From Salmonella enterica subsp. enterica serovar Choleraesuis (GTDB taxonomy: Bacteria > Pseudomonadota > Gammaproteobacteria > Enterobacterales > Enterobacteriaceae): a stretch of DNA of 64,000 nt. Where the stretch lies: contig AP025685.1 in assembly GCA_022846635.1 (NCBI GenBank), positions 248,001 through 312,000 on the forward strand, written 5' to 3'. Every line of letters starts with the position of its first letter. Within the stretch, counting starts at the first letter, position 1. The position numbers and the translations under genes are program-made. Below are positions 35,714 to 43,709 of the stretch, in pieces. The notes beneath the pieces were generated by a model. The model saw only the letters and a program-made list of their open reading frames with translations. It searched no databases and had not been told where the DNA came from.

Positions 35714-36052
35714 ATGCTGGACTGGAATGAATATCGTAAAGAAGTGCTGGGCCGGGTTGGGGATTTAGGCAAGCTTTCTCCGGCCACGCTGAAAGCGGTC
35801 GGCGCGATGGGGGCGGCACCGGCTACCACCGGTCTGCTGGATAAGAAAACCCACGAGTTGATTTCACTGGCTTGCGCGGTAACTACCCGCTGCGATGGCT
35901 GCATTGCGGTGCACGCAGAAGCGGCGCTGAAAGCCGGTGCCAGCGAAGAAGAGATTGCCGAAGCTCTAAGCGTGGCGATTGGCATGAACACCGGTGCTGC
36001 GGTGGTCTATTCCGCCCGCGTGCTTGACGCAGTGCGCCAGCTTAAAGACTGA
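35714..36052 (+). CDS. Carboxymuconolactone decarboxylase/AhpD-family protein
   Basis: A 112-residue all-helical AhpD-like protein starting 4 bases after the OsmC stop (ATG at 35714, GAGGAGTAA as ribosome site). The active-site motif is TRCDGCIAVHAE, giving Cys60-x-x-Cys63 and His67 with Glu48 upstream, the AhpD proton-relay arrangement. The family includes alkylhydroperoxidase adaptors and decarboxylases; the complete CxxC-xxx-H favours a thiol redox role. Its near-overlap with the OsmC gene suggests that the two proteins work together. Confidence 0.88.
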   Translation: MLDWNEYRKEVLGRVGDLGKLSPATLKAVGAMGAAPATTGLLDKKTHELISLACAVTTRCDGCIAVHAEAALKAGASEEEIAEALSVAIGMNTGAAVVYSARVLDAVRQLKD

Positions 36053-36160
36053 TTACCTGGTGGCACCCAGGCCGGTGCCGCCTCTCATTAAATTTACGCC
36101 TAAAGCCGGTTGCGGTTCGACGCAACCCAGATGGCGTGATGAAGAAAATTAGGAAAAATT

Positions 36161-36442
36161 ATGGTTTACCTGCAAATAACAATGCATATCTCCGCTCAAA
36201 ATCGTCCTGCGGCCGCTGCGGTCTACCAGCGCTATAAAGCGCCCTTTCTGAAGACGATCGCCGGGGCAGTTTCTAAAGAGCTGCTGATCCGCGATGAAGA
36301 TGTGCAGGTGATGCATGGCTTTGAAACCCAGCAACAGGCTGAGGATTATCTGGTATCAGAATTATTCACCGCGGATGTGGTGCGTGAATTAAGCCCACTG
36401 TTTACCAGTGCGCCGGAAATTCGCATTTATCAGCAGGCATAA
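36161..36442 (+). CDS. Small protein of unknown function, possibly ABM-like
   Basis: A 93-residue protein, last in the cluster, starting MVYLQITMHISAQNRPAAAAVYQRYKAPFL. The alternation of one N-terminal strand, a helix, a central strand with VQVMHGFETQQQAEDYL and a short C-terminal strand (EIRIYQQA) resembles antibiotic-biosynthesis-monooxygenase (ABM) dimeric barrels, but no named family is certain. AGGAAA lies upstream of the ATG. The 108-bp gap before it leaves open whether it is co-transcribed. Confidence 0.7.
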   Translation: MVYLQITMHISAQNRPAAAAVYQRYKAPFLKTIAGAVSKELLIRDEDVQVMHGFETQQQAEDYLVSELFTADVVRELSPLFTSAPEIRIYQQA

Positions 36443-36515
36443 ATAGATAAACCTCTGGGTAATGGCGGCCATGTGCCGCCATTTTCTATTGACCATCCTG
36501 TTGGGGGGCGATAAG

Positions 36516-37103
36516 TCATTCAGGCCCGGCAGGCAGGTCGGCATCGCGTAAATTGCCGCTGCTGCCCGCTATTCGAATAAGTTTTTGGGGCTGTAATAAG
36601 TGCCTGGCTCCACTATCACCTTTGAGCACCAGCAGCTCGCTACGCCACCCTGAACCAAAACCTACCGGATGCCCGGGCTGCCCTTGCCATTCCATTCGGG
36701 CCTGGCTCAACGGTTCGGTTAGCGCCGCGGCAATCTGGAGATAATCCTGCGGGGCGATCCATGCCATATCTGCCGGGGCGATTATCCAGCCATCCCAATC
36801 TGAACTGGCGGCCACGCCTGCCGCGATGCTATCGGCGCTGCCGGGGCTGGCCAGACGGGTAACCGATACCGGATAGCGGGTCAGTAGATCCAGCAGTTCA
36901 CCGGATTGCGGACGAGTCACTACCCGTACCGGCAGCCCGCTGTCCAGGGCGTGTTTAAGCGATAGCGCCAGCAGCGGTTGCAGATTGCCGCGATCGTCTG
37001 GATAACGCGCCATTAGCTTATTGCCGACGCCCCCGGCCTGAATAAAACGGGTTCCTTTTCCGGCGGCTAAGATGATTATCCCCGGATGTTTATTCTGCGA
37101 CAT
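36516..37103 (-). CDS. MobA/MocA-like nucleotidyltransferase
   Basis: A 195-residue NTP-transferase of the MobA-like fold, related to the molybdenum cofactor cytidylyltransferase MocA. LAAGKGTRF (12-20) is the nucleotide-binding loop, PADMAWI the metal-binding Asp segment, and GQPGHPVGFGSGW the family PGHPVxF motif. The substrate is uncertain: either molybdopterin or another sugar/purine pathway intermediate. GAGGGGAAAG precedes the ATG. No molybdoenzyme gene is nearby. It is divergent from an MHS transporter. Confidence 0.8.
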   Translation of the reverse strand: MSQNKHPGIIILAAGKGTRFIQAGGVGNKLMARYPDDRGNLQPLLALSLKHALDSGLPVRVVTRPQSGELLDLLTRYPVSVTRLASPGSADSIAAGVAASSDWDGWIIAPADMAWIAPQDYLQIAAALTEPLSQARMEWQGQPGHPVGFGSGWRSELLVLKGDSGARHLLQPQKLIRIAGSSGNLRDADLPAGPE

Positions 37104-37268
37104 GTCTTTCCCCTCGCTTCACCCAGGTGTAACCGGGCGAAACATCATTTACATATCAATACAATGTTGTTTATTTGTTAAATTTAATCGTGATAATGCG
37201 CACATTATAACCAATGGCAATCGCCTATTTCTGAAGAGTGCACACCCATTGTTAAAGGAAAACAAAAA

Positions 37269-38579
37269 ATGAGCGTCACTCATAATCAGGCCAGCGCCCG
37301 GAATATATTCCGGGTGACTAGCGGTAACTTCCTGGAAATGTACGACTTTATGGTCTTTGGCTACTATGCCAGCGCCATTGCCGCAACCTTTTTCCCCAGC
37401 CACAGCCCATTCGCCTCACTGATGCTAACGTTTATGACCTTCGGTGCGGGATTTTTGATGCGCCCGCTGGGGGCTATCGTGCTGGGGGCGTGGATTGACC
37501 ATCACGGACGCCGTAAGGGTTTACTGCTGACTCTGGGGATCATGGCTATCGGTACGCTATCTATAGCCTGTACACCGTCTTACCATTCAATTGGCGTTGC
37601 GGCACCGGTGCTGATTTTGATTGGCCGTCTGTTGCAGGGGTTTTCTGCCGGGGTGGAATTGGGTGGGGTGTCGGTTTATCTGGCGGAGATTGCTCCCGCT
37701 AACCGCAAAGGCTTTTACGTGAGCTGGCAGTCCGGCAGCCAGCAGGTGGCGGTCATCTTTGCTGCGCTGTTAGGCGTGCTGCTTAACCAAAGCTTTGGTC
37801 AGGAGATTATGCATGCCTGGGGCTGGCGTATCCCGTTCATCATCGGCTGTCTGATTGTGCCGTTCTTGTTTTATATCCGCCAGATGCTGCAAGAGACAGA
37901 AGCATTTAGCCAGCGCCGCCACCATCCGGAAATGAAAGAGATTATGCGCTCGGTAGCCAGTAACTGGCAGCTGGTGCTGGTAGGGATGTTTATGGTGGTC
38001 ACCACGACGGTCTCTTTTTACCTGATAACCGCATTTACGCCGACGTTTGGCAAGGAAGTCTTGAATTTCTCGGCAATTGACAGCTTCTGGATAACGCTGG
38101 CGGTTGGGGTATCTAATCTGTTCTGGCTGCCGATTATGGGCACGGCTTCAGACCGTTTTGGGCGGAGGCCGCTGCTGATTTTGTTTAGCGCCCTGATGAT
38201 CTTCACGGCTTATCCTGCCCTGAGCTGGCTGGTGCGTCATCCGAGTTTTAACCACTTGCTGCTGGTGGAGTTGTGGCTCTCTTTCCTGTACGCCAGTTAC
38301 AACGGCGCGATGGTGGTTTGCCTGACCGAAATTATGCCTGCCGAAGTACGGGCCTCCGGTTTTTCCATGGCTTACAGCCTGGCGACCGCTATTTTTGGCG
38401 GTTTCACCCCGGCTATCTCCAGCCTGCTTATTCACTCCACCGGCGATAAGGCGATGCCGGGTATGTGGCTGGGCGCGGCGGCGCTGTGCGGGCTGGTGGC
38501 AGCTCTGTCGCTTCCTGCGCTGAAACGGCTGTGTGTCAGCCGGGGCCAGCTACCAGATGCGATGCTGACTCACCGCTAG
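37269..38579 (+). CDS. MHS-family citrate/tricarballylate:H+ symporter-like protein
   Basis: A 436-residue, 12-TM major facilitator similar to Salmonella CitA and TcuC. It shares [48 protein letters not shown] (motif A), [22 protein letters not shown] and the C-terminal [12 protein letters not shown]. Citrate or a related tricarboxylate is the likely substrate, but neither citrate lyase nor tcu genes are in the window. AAAGGAAAA precedes the ATG. Not at this place in E. coli. Confidence 0.85.
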   Translation: MSVTHNQASARNIFRVTSGNFLEMYDFMVFGYYASAIAATFFPSHSPFASLMLTFMTFGAGFLMRPLGAIVLGAWIDHHGRRKGLLLTLGIMAIGTLSIACTPSYHSIGVAAPVLILIGRLLQGFSAGVELGGVSVYLAEIAPANRKGFYVSWQSGSQQVAVIFAALLGVLLNQSFGQEIMHAWGWRIPFIIGCLIVPFLFYIRQMLQETEAFSQRRHHPEMKEIMRSVASNWQLVLVGMFMVVTTTVSFYLITAFTPTFGKEVLNFSAIDSFWITLAVGVSNLFWLPIMGTASDRFGRRPLLILFSALMIFTAYPALSWLVRHPSFNHLLLVELWLSFLYASYNGAMVVCLTEIMPAEVRASGFSMAYSLATAIFGGFTPAISSLLIHSTGDKAMPGMWLGAAALCGLVAALSLPALKRLCVSRGQLPDAMLTHR

Positions 38580-38595
38580 CGGTAATTAATTGCAC

Positions 38596-38621
38596 AAAAG
38601 CCGGGGCAGCCCGGCTTTTTA
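38596..38621. terminator. Bidirectional terminator between the MHS transporter and nitronate monooxygenase genes
   Basis: AAAAGCCGGG-GCAG-CCCGGCTTTT, a 10-bp stem with A/T flanks, between convergent genes. Confidence 0.88.
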
Positions 38622-38643
38622 ATGCCCGTTAGCCTGGGAATGA

Positions 38644-39702
38644 TTATTGGCTGGATGTGGCCTGCTCCAGTTCGGTAGCTAACACCGCCATCAGATTGCT
38701 GGCGGTCATCGCCCGGCTGCGGTGGGCTTCGCTACCTGCCCAGTAAGCCGCATAGTCATGACAATTATGGGCGGCGGCGGCCTGATGGAGCGCTTTACCG
38801 ATGCTGTAGGTCAATGGGTAATCAGGGATGCCTTCCTGGTAGTCGTAAAGCCGGTTGATGATGCCGCGCGCCGGTCGGCCGGAAATAGCTGCAGTCAGCG
38901 CCGTATCTACGCCTTGAGCATGAAGCAGCAGTTCGCGCCAGCGGGGGCCAGCGGAGGATTCGCTACAGGTAATAAACGCCGTGCCGAGCTGAGCGGCGCT
39001 GGCTCCGGCTTTCAAAGCCTGGGCGATATCCGCGCCATCCATAATGCCGCCTGCTGCAATAACCGGCAGGCTGAGCTTCTGAGTTATCTCTTTTACTAAA
39101 ACCAAAGTGGTCAGCTGGCTATCATCGGCCTGCGGATCGAAACATCCCCGATGGCCTCCGGCTTCGATTCCCTGGGCAATAATCAGTTTGATGCCTGCGG
39201 CGGCAATTTGACGCGCCTCATAAATGTTAGTCGCGGTAGCTGCGGTGACAATGCCCCTGGCATGCAGGCGTTCAATAGCTTCTGCTGGCGGTAGCCCAAA
39301 GTGAAAACTGGCGACGGCGGGGGCGGTTTCAAGCAACATCTCCAGCATAGCGGGCTGGGCAGAAAAGGTAGGGTAAATCTCCGTCAGCCGTGCCGGAGGC
39401 TCGGCATTAAAGCGGGCAAACGCGGGTTTCAGCCGATCAATCCAGGATTGCTCTTGCTCCGGGTTACGCCGGGCGGATGCATGGCAAAACAAGTTAACAT
39501 TTAATAGCTCTGCACCCAGATCTTGGGCGGCCTGAATATCCTTAAAAGCCTGTTCAGGTGAGGCGGCTCCCAGGCCTAACGCTCCCAGACCACCGGCCTG
39601 GCTGACCGCGGCCGCCAGCGCAGGGGTGGAAACTCCGGCCATTGGAGCCTGAAAAATTGGAAAGCGCAGTTTAGGTAACAGAGAATGTAATTTAAATGTC
39701 AT
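38644..39702 (-). CDS. Nitronate monooxygenase (NMO/2-nitropropane dioxygenase family)
   Basis: A 352-residue FMN-dependent TIM-barrel enzyme that oxidises alkyl nitronates. The motifs are in order: QAPMAG (18-23), SQAGGLGALGLG, SFHFG, IIAQGIEAGGHRG with the conserved histidine, VIAAGGIMDG, and QLGTAFITC. This is the pattern of the class I group. AAAGGCAAC lies upstream of the ATG. Its physiological role in enterobacteria is probably detoxification of propionate-3-nitronate. An SDR gene upstream (53 bp) on the same strand may be in one transcript. Confidence 0.88.
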   Translation of the reverse strand: MTFKLHSLLPKLRFPIFQAPMAGVSTPALAAAVSQAGGLGALGLGAASPEQAFKDIQAAQDLGAELLNVNLFCHASARRNPEQEQSWIDRLKPAFARFNAEPPARLTEIYPTFSAQPAMLEMLLETAPAVASFHFGLPPAEAIERLHARGIVTAATATNIYEARQIAAAGIKLIIAQGIEAGGHRGCFDPQADDSQLTTLVLVKEITQKLSLPVIAAGGIMDGADIAQALKAGASAAQLGTAFITCSESSAGPRWRELLLHAQGVDTALTAAISGRPARGIINRLYDYQEGIPDYPLTYSIGKALHQAAAAHNCHDYAAYWAGSEAHRSRAMTASNLMAVLATELEQATSSQ

Positions 39703-39760
39703 TTAATTGTTGCCTTTTGGATGCAATTTTAGCTAATAGCACCACATTCTTCGTCACATG

Positions 39761-40555
39761 TCACACGATATCGTCAACCACGCCTCCATCTACACGTAGT
39801 GCCGCCCCGGATGTGGCAGAGGCCTGAGGCGAGCAGATATAGATAACCATATTGGCGACCTCATCTACTGTGGATGGGCGTTGAATAACGGAAGTTGGGC
39901 GATTGGCCATCACAAACCTCTTGCCGGCCTGTTCAATGGTTTCGCCATTTTTTTCCGCTTCGTCACGCAGCATGGCGGCAAACCCATCTGAGAGGGTTGG
40001 CCCTGGGAGCACGCTGTTAACGGTGACACCGCTACCCGCCACGAATTTTGCCAGGCCACGAGCCAGAGAAAGCTGCGCGGTCTTGGTTACGCCGTAGTGG
40101 ATCATATCTGCCGGAATATTGCGGGCCGATTCGGAGGAAATAAACACCACCCGTCCCCAACCGCGCTCAACCATGGGAGCCAGTAGCGCGCGGGCCAGGC
40201 GTACGCCCGACATCACGTTGGTCTGCCAGAACTTATCCCACGTCGCGTCGTCGGTAGCGTAAAAATCCTGGGGGCCAAAGATACCGGCGTTGTTGACCAG
40301 TATATCCACCTGCCCACACTGGCTAACCAACTTGTCGACCTGTTCGGATTGGCTTAAGTCGGCAGCACCGGGGATAAATTCCGCGCCGGGAACCTGTTGG
40401 CGTAACGTCTGACAGGCCTGCTCCACCCCCTCGGCATGGCGGCCATTAACGATAACGCGCGCGCCGCTTTGCGCCAGGCCTCGCGCAATGGCGAAGCCGA
40501 TCCCAGCGGTAGAGGCGGTGACAAGCGCGGTTTTTCCGGTGAAATCAATCTGCAT
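39761..40555 (-). CDS. Short-chain dehydrogenase/reductase (SDR)
   Basis: A 264-residue classical SDR; the ATG at 40555 (MQIDFTGKTALVTASTAGIG) has AGAGGACA upstream and fits the family, while the open frame extends further. TASTAGIG (13-20), NNAG, catalytic Ser in VFISSES and YGVTK are present, with ALRVDGGVVDDIV at the end. It is divergent from yhhS and upstream of the nitronate monooxygenase gene. The substrate is unknown. Confidence 0.85.
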   Translation of the reverse strand: MQIDFTGKTALVTASTAGIGFAIARGLAQSGARVIVNGRHAEGVEQACQTLRQQVPGAEFIPGAADLSQSEQVDKLVSQCGQVDILVNNAGIFGPQDFYATDDATWDKFWQTNVMSGVRLARALLAPMVERGWGRVVFISSESARNIPADMIHYGVTKTAQLSLARGLAKFVAGSGVTVNSVLPGPTLSDGFAAMLRDEAEKNGETIEQAGKRFVMANRPTSVIQRPSTVDEVANMVIYICSPQASATSGAALRVDGGVVDDIV

Positions 40556-40738
40556 AATGATGTCCTCTGAATCCAGGTTAGCGTCTGTAGAAGGGTAACT
40601 CATTAGCGCTACGGTGATTTAAACACTAAGCATAGCCCGAGCGGCGTTGGGCCAGGTTTCGGTCATTAAAAGGTTAATTTTGATAGCGGTTGCTGTTTAT
40701 ACTGAGCGCACTTTTTCTTCGTTTTATTTGTGGATCCG

Positions 40739-41944
40739 ATGTCTGAAAACGCCCAGGAGCCAGAGTTAAGCGGGCTCCGTCTAAACCTACGTATTGTGTC
40801 TGTTGTCATTTTTAACTTTGCCACTTTCCTCACCATCGGCCTGCCGCTGGCAGTGCTGCCGGGCTATGTCCATGATGTCATGGGTTTCAGCGCCTTCTGG
40901 GCCGGGTTGATAATCAGCCTGCAATACCTGGCAACGCTGATAAGCCGCCCGTGGGCCGGTCGGTTTGCCGACCTTTTTGGGCCGAAACGCGGCGTGGTGA
41001 TAGGGCTTGTCTGCTGTCTTATCAGCGGTTTTAGTTATCTGCTGGCCTCCTGGTGGCTGGCGTTTCCATTGCTCAGCCTGGGGTTACTGGCATTAGGACG
41101 ATTGGCGCTGGGGATTGGTCAGAGTCTCGGGGGAACCGGCTCGACTATCTGGGGTGTAGGGATTGTCGGCGCGCCGCATATTGGGCGGGTCATCTCATGG
41201 AATGGTGTGGTGACTTATGGCGCGATGGCTCTCGGGGCGCCACTCGGAGCGCTGATCTATGCGCACGGAGGGCTGGCCTGGATGTCGCTGGCCATTATGG
41301 CAATAGCTCTGGCAGGGTTGCTGCTGGCTTTGCCGCGGCGGGATGTGGCAGGCAAGCGCGGGGCGACATTGCCGTTTCGCGCGGTATTGGGCCGGGTCTG
41401 GCCTTTTGGCCTGGCGCTGGCGCTTTCTACCAGCGGTTTTGGTGTGATAGCGACGTTTATCACCTTGCTATATGAGGCGCGAGGCTGGTCGGGCGCGGCG
41501 TTTGCCCTGACGCTCTTTAGCGCTGCGTTTGTCGGTGGCCGCTTACTGTTCCCGAATGCAATTAATCGCTCCGGCGGTTTGAAGGTTGCACTGGTGTGTT
41601 TCGCGGTAGAAGAGGTAGGCCTGATGTTGGTGGGATTCGCCACGCTCCCCTGGCTGGTCAAAGCCGGAACATTGCTGGCTGGAGCCGGGTTCTCGCTGGT
41701 CTTTCCGGCGTTAGGCGTGGAGGCGGTGAAAGCGGTACCGGCTTCTAATCAGGGAAGTGCGTTGGCCACTTATACAGTATTTATGGATTTAGCGATGGGG
41801 ATAACTGGCCCGCTGGCGGGAATCATCATTGCGGCGGCAGGCGTTCCGATTATTTATCCGGGCGCGGCGCTGTTGGTATGTGGGGCAATGGGGCTATGTT
41901 TCTGGTTGCGTCGGCGCTCCCCACGAGCGGTGGGAAGCGCCTGA
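40739..41944 (+). CDS. yhhS: MFS transporter YhhS
   Basis: A 401-residue, 12-TM major facilitator orthologous to E. coli YhhS. Clear blocks are LRLNLRIVS, LTIGLPLAVLPGYVHDVMGFSAFWAGL, SRPWAGRFADLFGPKRG (motif A), GIGQSLGGTGSTIWGVG, HIGRVISWNGVVTYGAMALGAPLG and FRAVLGRVW. The ATG at 40739 (MSENAQEPE) is preferred over a GTG three codons earlier. The substrate is not firmly known; overexpressed E. coli YhhS has been tied to glyphosate resistance and arabinose efflux. It ends 11 bases from the end of convergent dcrB. Confidence 0.92.
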   Translation: MSENAQEPELSGLRLNLRIVSVVIFNFATFLTIGLPLAVLPGYVHDVMGFSAFWAGLIISLQYLATLISRPWAGRFADLFGPKRGVVIGLVCCLISGFSYLLASWWLAFPLLSLGLLALGRLALGIGQSLGGTGSTIWGVGIVGAPHIGRVISWNGVVTYGAMALGAPLGALIYAHGGLAWMSLAIMAIALAGLLLALPRRDVAGKRGATLPFRAVLGRVWPFGLALALSTSGFGVIATFITLLYEARGWSGAAFALTLFSAAFVGGRLLFPNAINRSGGLKVALVCFAVEEVGLMLVGFATLPWLVKAGTLLAGAGFSLVFPALGVEAVKAVPASNQGSALATYTVFMDLAMGITGPLAGIIIAAAGVPIIYPGAALLVCGAMGLCFWLRRRSPRAVGSA

Positions 41945-41955
41945 TAAGTAAAGAG

Positions 41956-42510
41956 TTACTTAATTGCGATGGTGTTGATGATGCTTTCAGCAGTGGCCTG
42001 AGCCTTCTGCTGATTATCTGCTGGCAGAGTAATCTGCATAGTCAGCAGCTGATCATCAATGTTTCCCAGAATGATTGAGGAGTAGGCGGTCTGACCTTTG
42101 CTGGAGATGACGCTATCAAACTGCTGCAGTTTGTGGCCTTTCACCTCGATGGCTTTATTGGTCACGACCTGCAGCTGCGGATCGCGGTTACGCTGTTCGC
42201 TTTCCAGACGGCCAGCCAGAACGTCCAGTTTATCGGTGCTGTGGTTACCCACAATAACGATAACGGCTTTCTGACCGGTCTGATCTGAGTAAACGTGCAT
42301 GTTGTTTGCCTGGGTGCCAACTTTCCCGCTCTGGTCGCTCATATCGCCAGGCAGGTTGAAGCTTAGTTTCCCATCCAGCAGGCTTACCGTCTGTGCACTG
42401 GCACTCTGGGCCGAGCTGTCTGCCGCAGCAGATTTGCTATCACTGTTATCACAGGCTGCCAGGCCAAGCGCCAGCAGACCAATACCGACCAATTTTACCA
42501 GGTTGCGCAT
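41956..42510 (-). CDS. dcrB: Lipoprotein DcrB
   Basis: A 184-residue lipoprotein. The lipobox LAAC places the acylated Cys at residue 20, followed by a Ser/Ala-rich linker and the DcrB domain ([40 protein letters not shown]). In E. coli DcrB is needed for phage C1 and C6 adsorption and supports envelope lipoprotein maturation. GAAGGAAT precedes the ATG. It lies next to yhhQ and yhhS as in E. coli. Confidence 0.95.
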   Translation of the reverse strand: MRNLVKLVGIGLLALGLAACDNSDSKSAAADSSAQSASAQTVSLLDGKLSFNLPGDMSDQSGKVGTQANNMHVYSDQTGQKAVIVIVGNHSTDKLDVLAGRLESEQRNRDPQLQVVTNKAIEVKGHKLQQFDSVISSKGQTAYSSIILGNIDDQLLTMQITLPADNQQKAQATAESIINTIAIK

Positions 42511-42581
42511 TTAACATTCCTTCATGTTATTCAGCCTTAGGGCCAATCTCAGCATCTTAACACAAGATTTCCAATGGGAAA

Positions 42582-43247
42582 TTAACCAGCCTGGAATGAA
42601 GGGTTTTCAGACTTATCTCGGAAATGACGCAGCAGCATATTGAGCAGCACCCCGTACATCGGAAGGAAGAACACAATGCTGATAAGAACCTTAAAGCAGT
42701 AATCCACCAGGGCAATTTCAGTCCAGTGTTCGGCCATAAATGGATCCGGGCTGCGCCAGAAAGCGATAAAGAAAAAGGCCAGAGTATCGCTGATATTACC
42801 GAACAGAGTGGATGCGGTCGGAGCCAGCCACCAGCGGCGGTTCTGGCGCAGGCGGTTAAACACATGTACGTCCAGAATCTGGCCCAGCGCGTAGGCCATA
42901 AAGCTGGCGCAGGCGATGCGGGCGACGAACAGGTTAAAGTGACTCAGTGCGCCAAAACCCTGCCAGCTTCCCATATAGAACAGGGCCGAAATAGCGTAAG
43001 AGATAAGCAGTGCGGGCAACAGCACGGCGAAGATAATGCGCCGGGCCAGCGGAGCGCCGAAAATACGTACCGTCAGGTCGGTTGCCAGGAAAATAAATGG
43101 GAAGCTGAATGCGCCCCAGGTGGTGTGGTAGCCGAAGATAGAAACCGGGAGCTGCACCAGATAGTTGCTGGAAGTTATCACCAGCAAATGAAACAACGAC
43201 AGCCAGACCAGCGCGCGGCGGTGCTGGCGCAATGAAGATAACATCAT
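42582..43247 (-). CDS. yhhQ: Queuosine precursor transporter YhhQ
   Basis: A 221-residue inner-membrane protein of the ECF-like VUT/YhhQ family that imports the 7-deazaguanine precursors preQ0 and preQ1 for queuosine tRNA modification. Six hydrophobic segments are visible, with the family pieces FPFIFLATDLTVRIFGAPLARRIIF and YALGQILDVHVFNRLRQ. The start ATG is doubled (43247 and 43244). It is divergent from tusA, as in E. coli. Confidence 0.95.
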   Translation of the reverse strand: MMLSSLRQHRRALVWLSLFHLLVITSSNYLVQLPVSIFGYHTTWGAFSFPFIFLATDLTVRIFGAPLARRIIFAVLLPALLISYAISALFYMGSWQGFGALSHFNLFVARIACASFMAYALGQILDVHVFNRLRQNRRWWLAPTASTLFGNISDTLAFFFIAFWRSPDPFMAEHWTEIALVDYCFKVLISIVFFLPMYGVLLNMLLRHFRDKSENPSFQAG

Positions 43248-43457
43248 TATTTTGTGACCTTTTTAGTAGTGGGGTGAGGGAACCCAGTGGGCGTAACCAG
43301 CCATTTGGCTTTGTTGCGCAACATCATAAAAAACCGCCGCATGATACTCGCCGCAGGCAGTAATGCAATGGTTAATTTTAAGGCAATCGTTAACGCGACT
43401 TGCGCATGCAATTGCCGGGCGTAAACTAGTGCGGTTTTAAATTTAAGCGAGAAGAGA

Positions 43458-43703
43458 ATGACCAGCCAGTTTGAAAACCCCGATCATACCCTTGATGCCC
43501 AGGGGCTGCGTTGCCCGGAGCCTGTGATGATGGTGCGTAAAACCGTGCGCAGCATGCAAGCCGGGGAAACGTTGCTGGTCATCGCCGACGATCCGGCGAC
43601 AACCCGCGATATTCCCGGCTTTTGCCGGTTTATGGACCATGAACTGATCGGTGAAAGCACCGACAGCCTGCCTTATCGCTATTTGCTGCGTAAAGGCGCT
43701 TAA
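43458..43703 (+). CDS. tusA: Sulfur carrier protein TusA
   Basis: An 81-residue cytoplasmic protein that takes sulfur from the IscS persulfide and passes it to TusBCD for 2-thiouridine in tRNA. The persulfide Cys19 lies in the family motif [29 protein letters not shown] precedes the ATG. It was formerly sirA. It stands between yhhQ and convergent zntA, as in E. coli, with only 6 bases to the zntA end. Confidence 0.96.
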   Translation: MTSQFENPDHTLDAQGLRCPEPVMMVRKTVRSMQAGETLLVIADDPATTRDIPGFCRFMDHELIGESTDSLPYRYLLRKGA

Positions 43704-43709
43704 CCCGTA

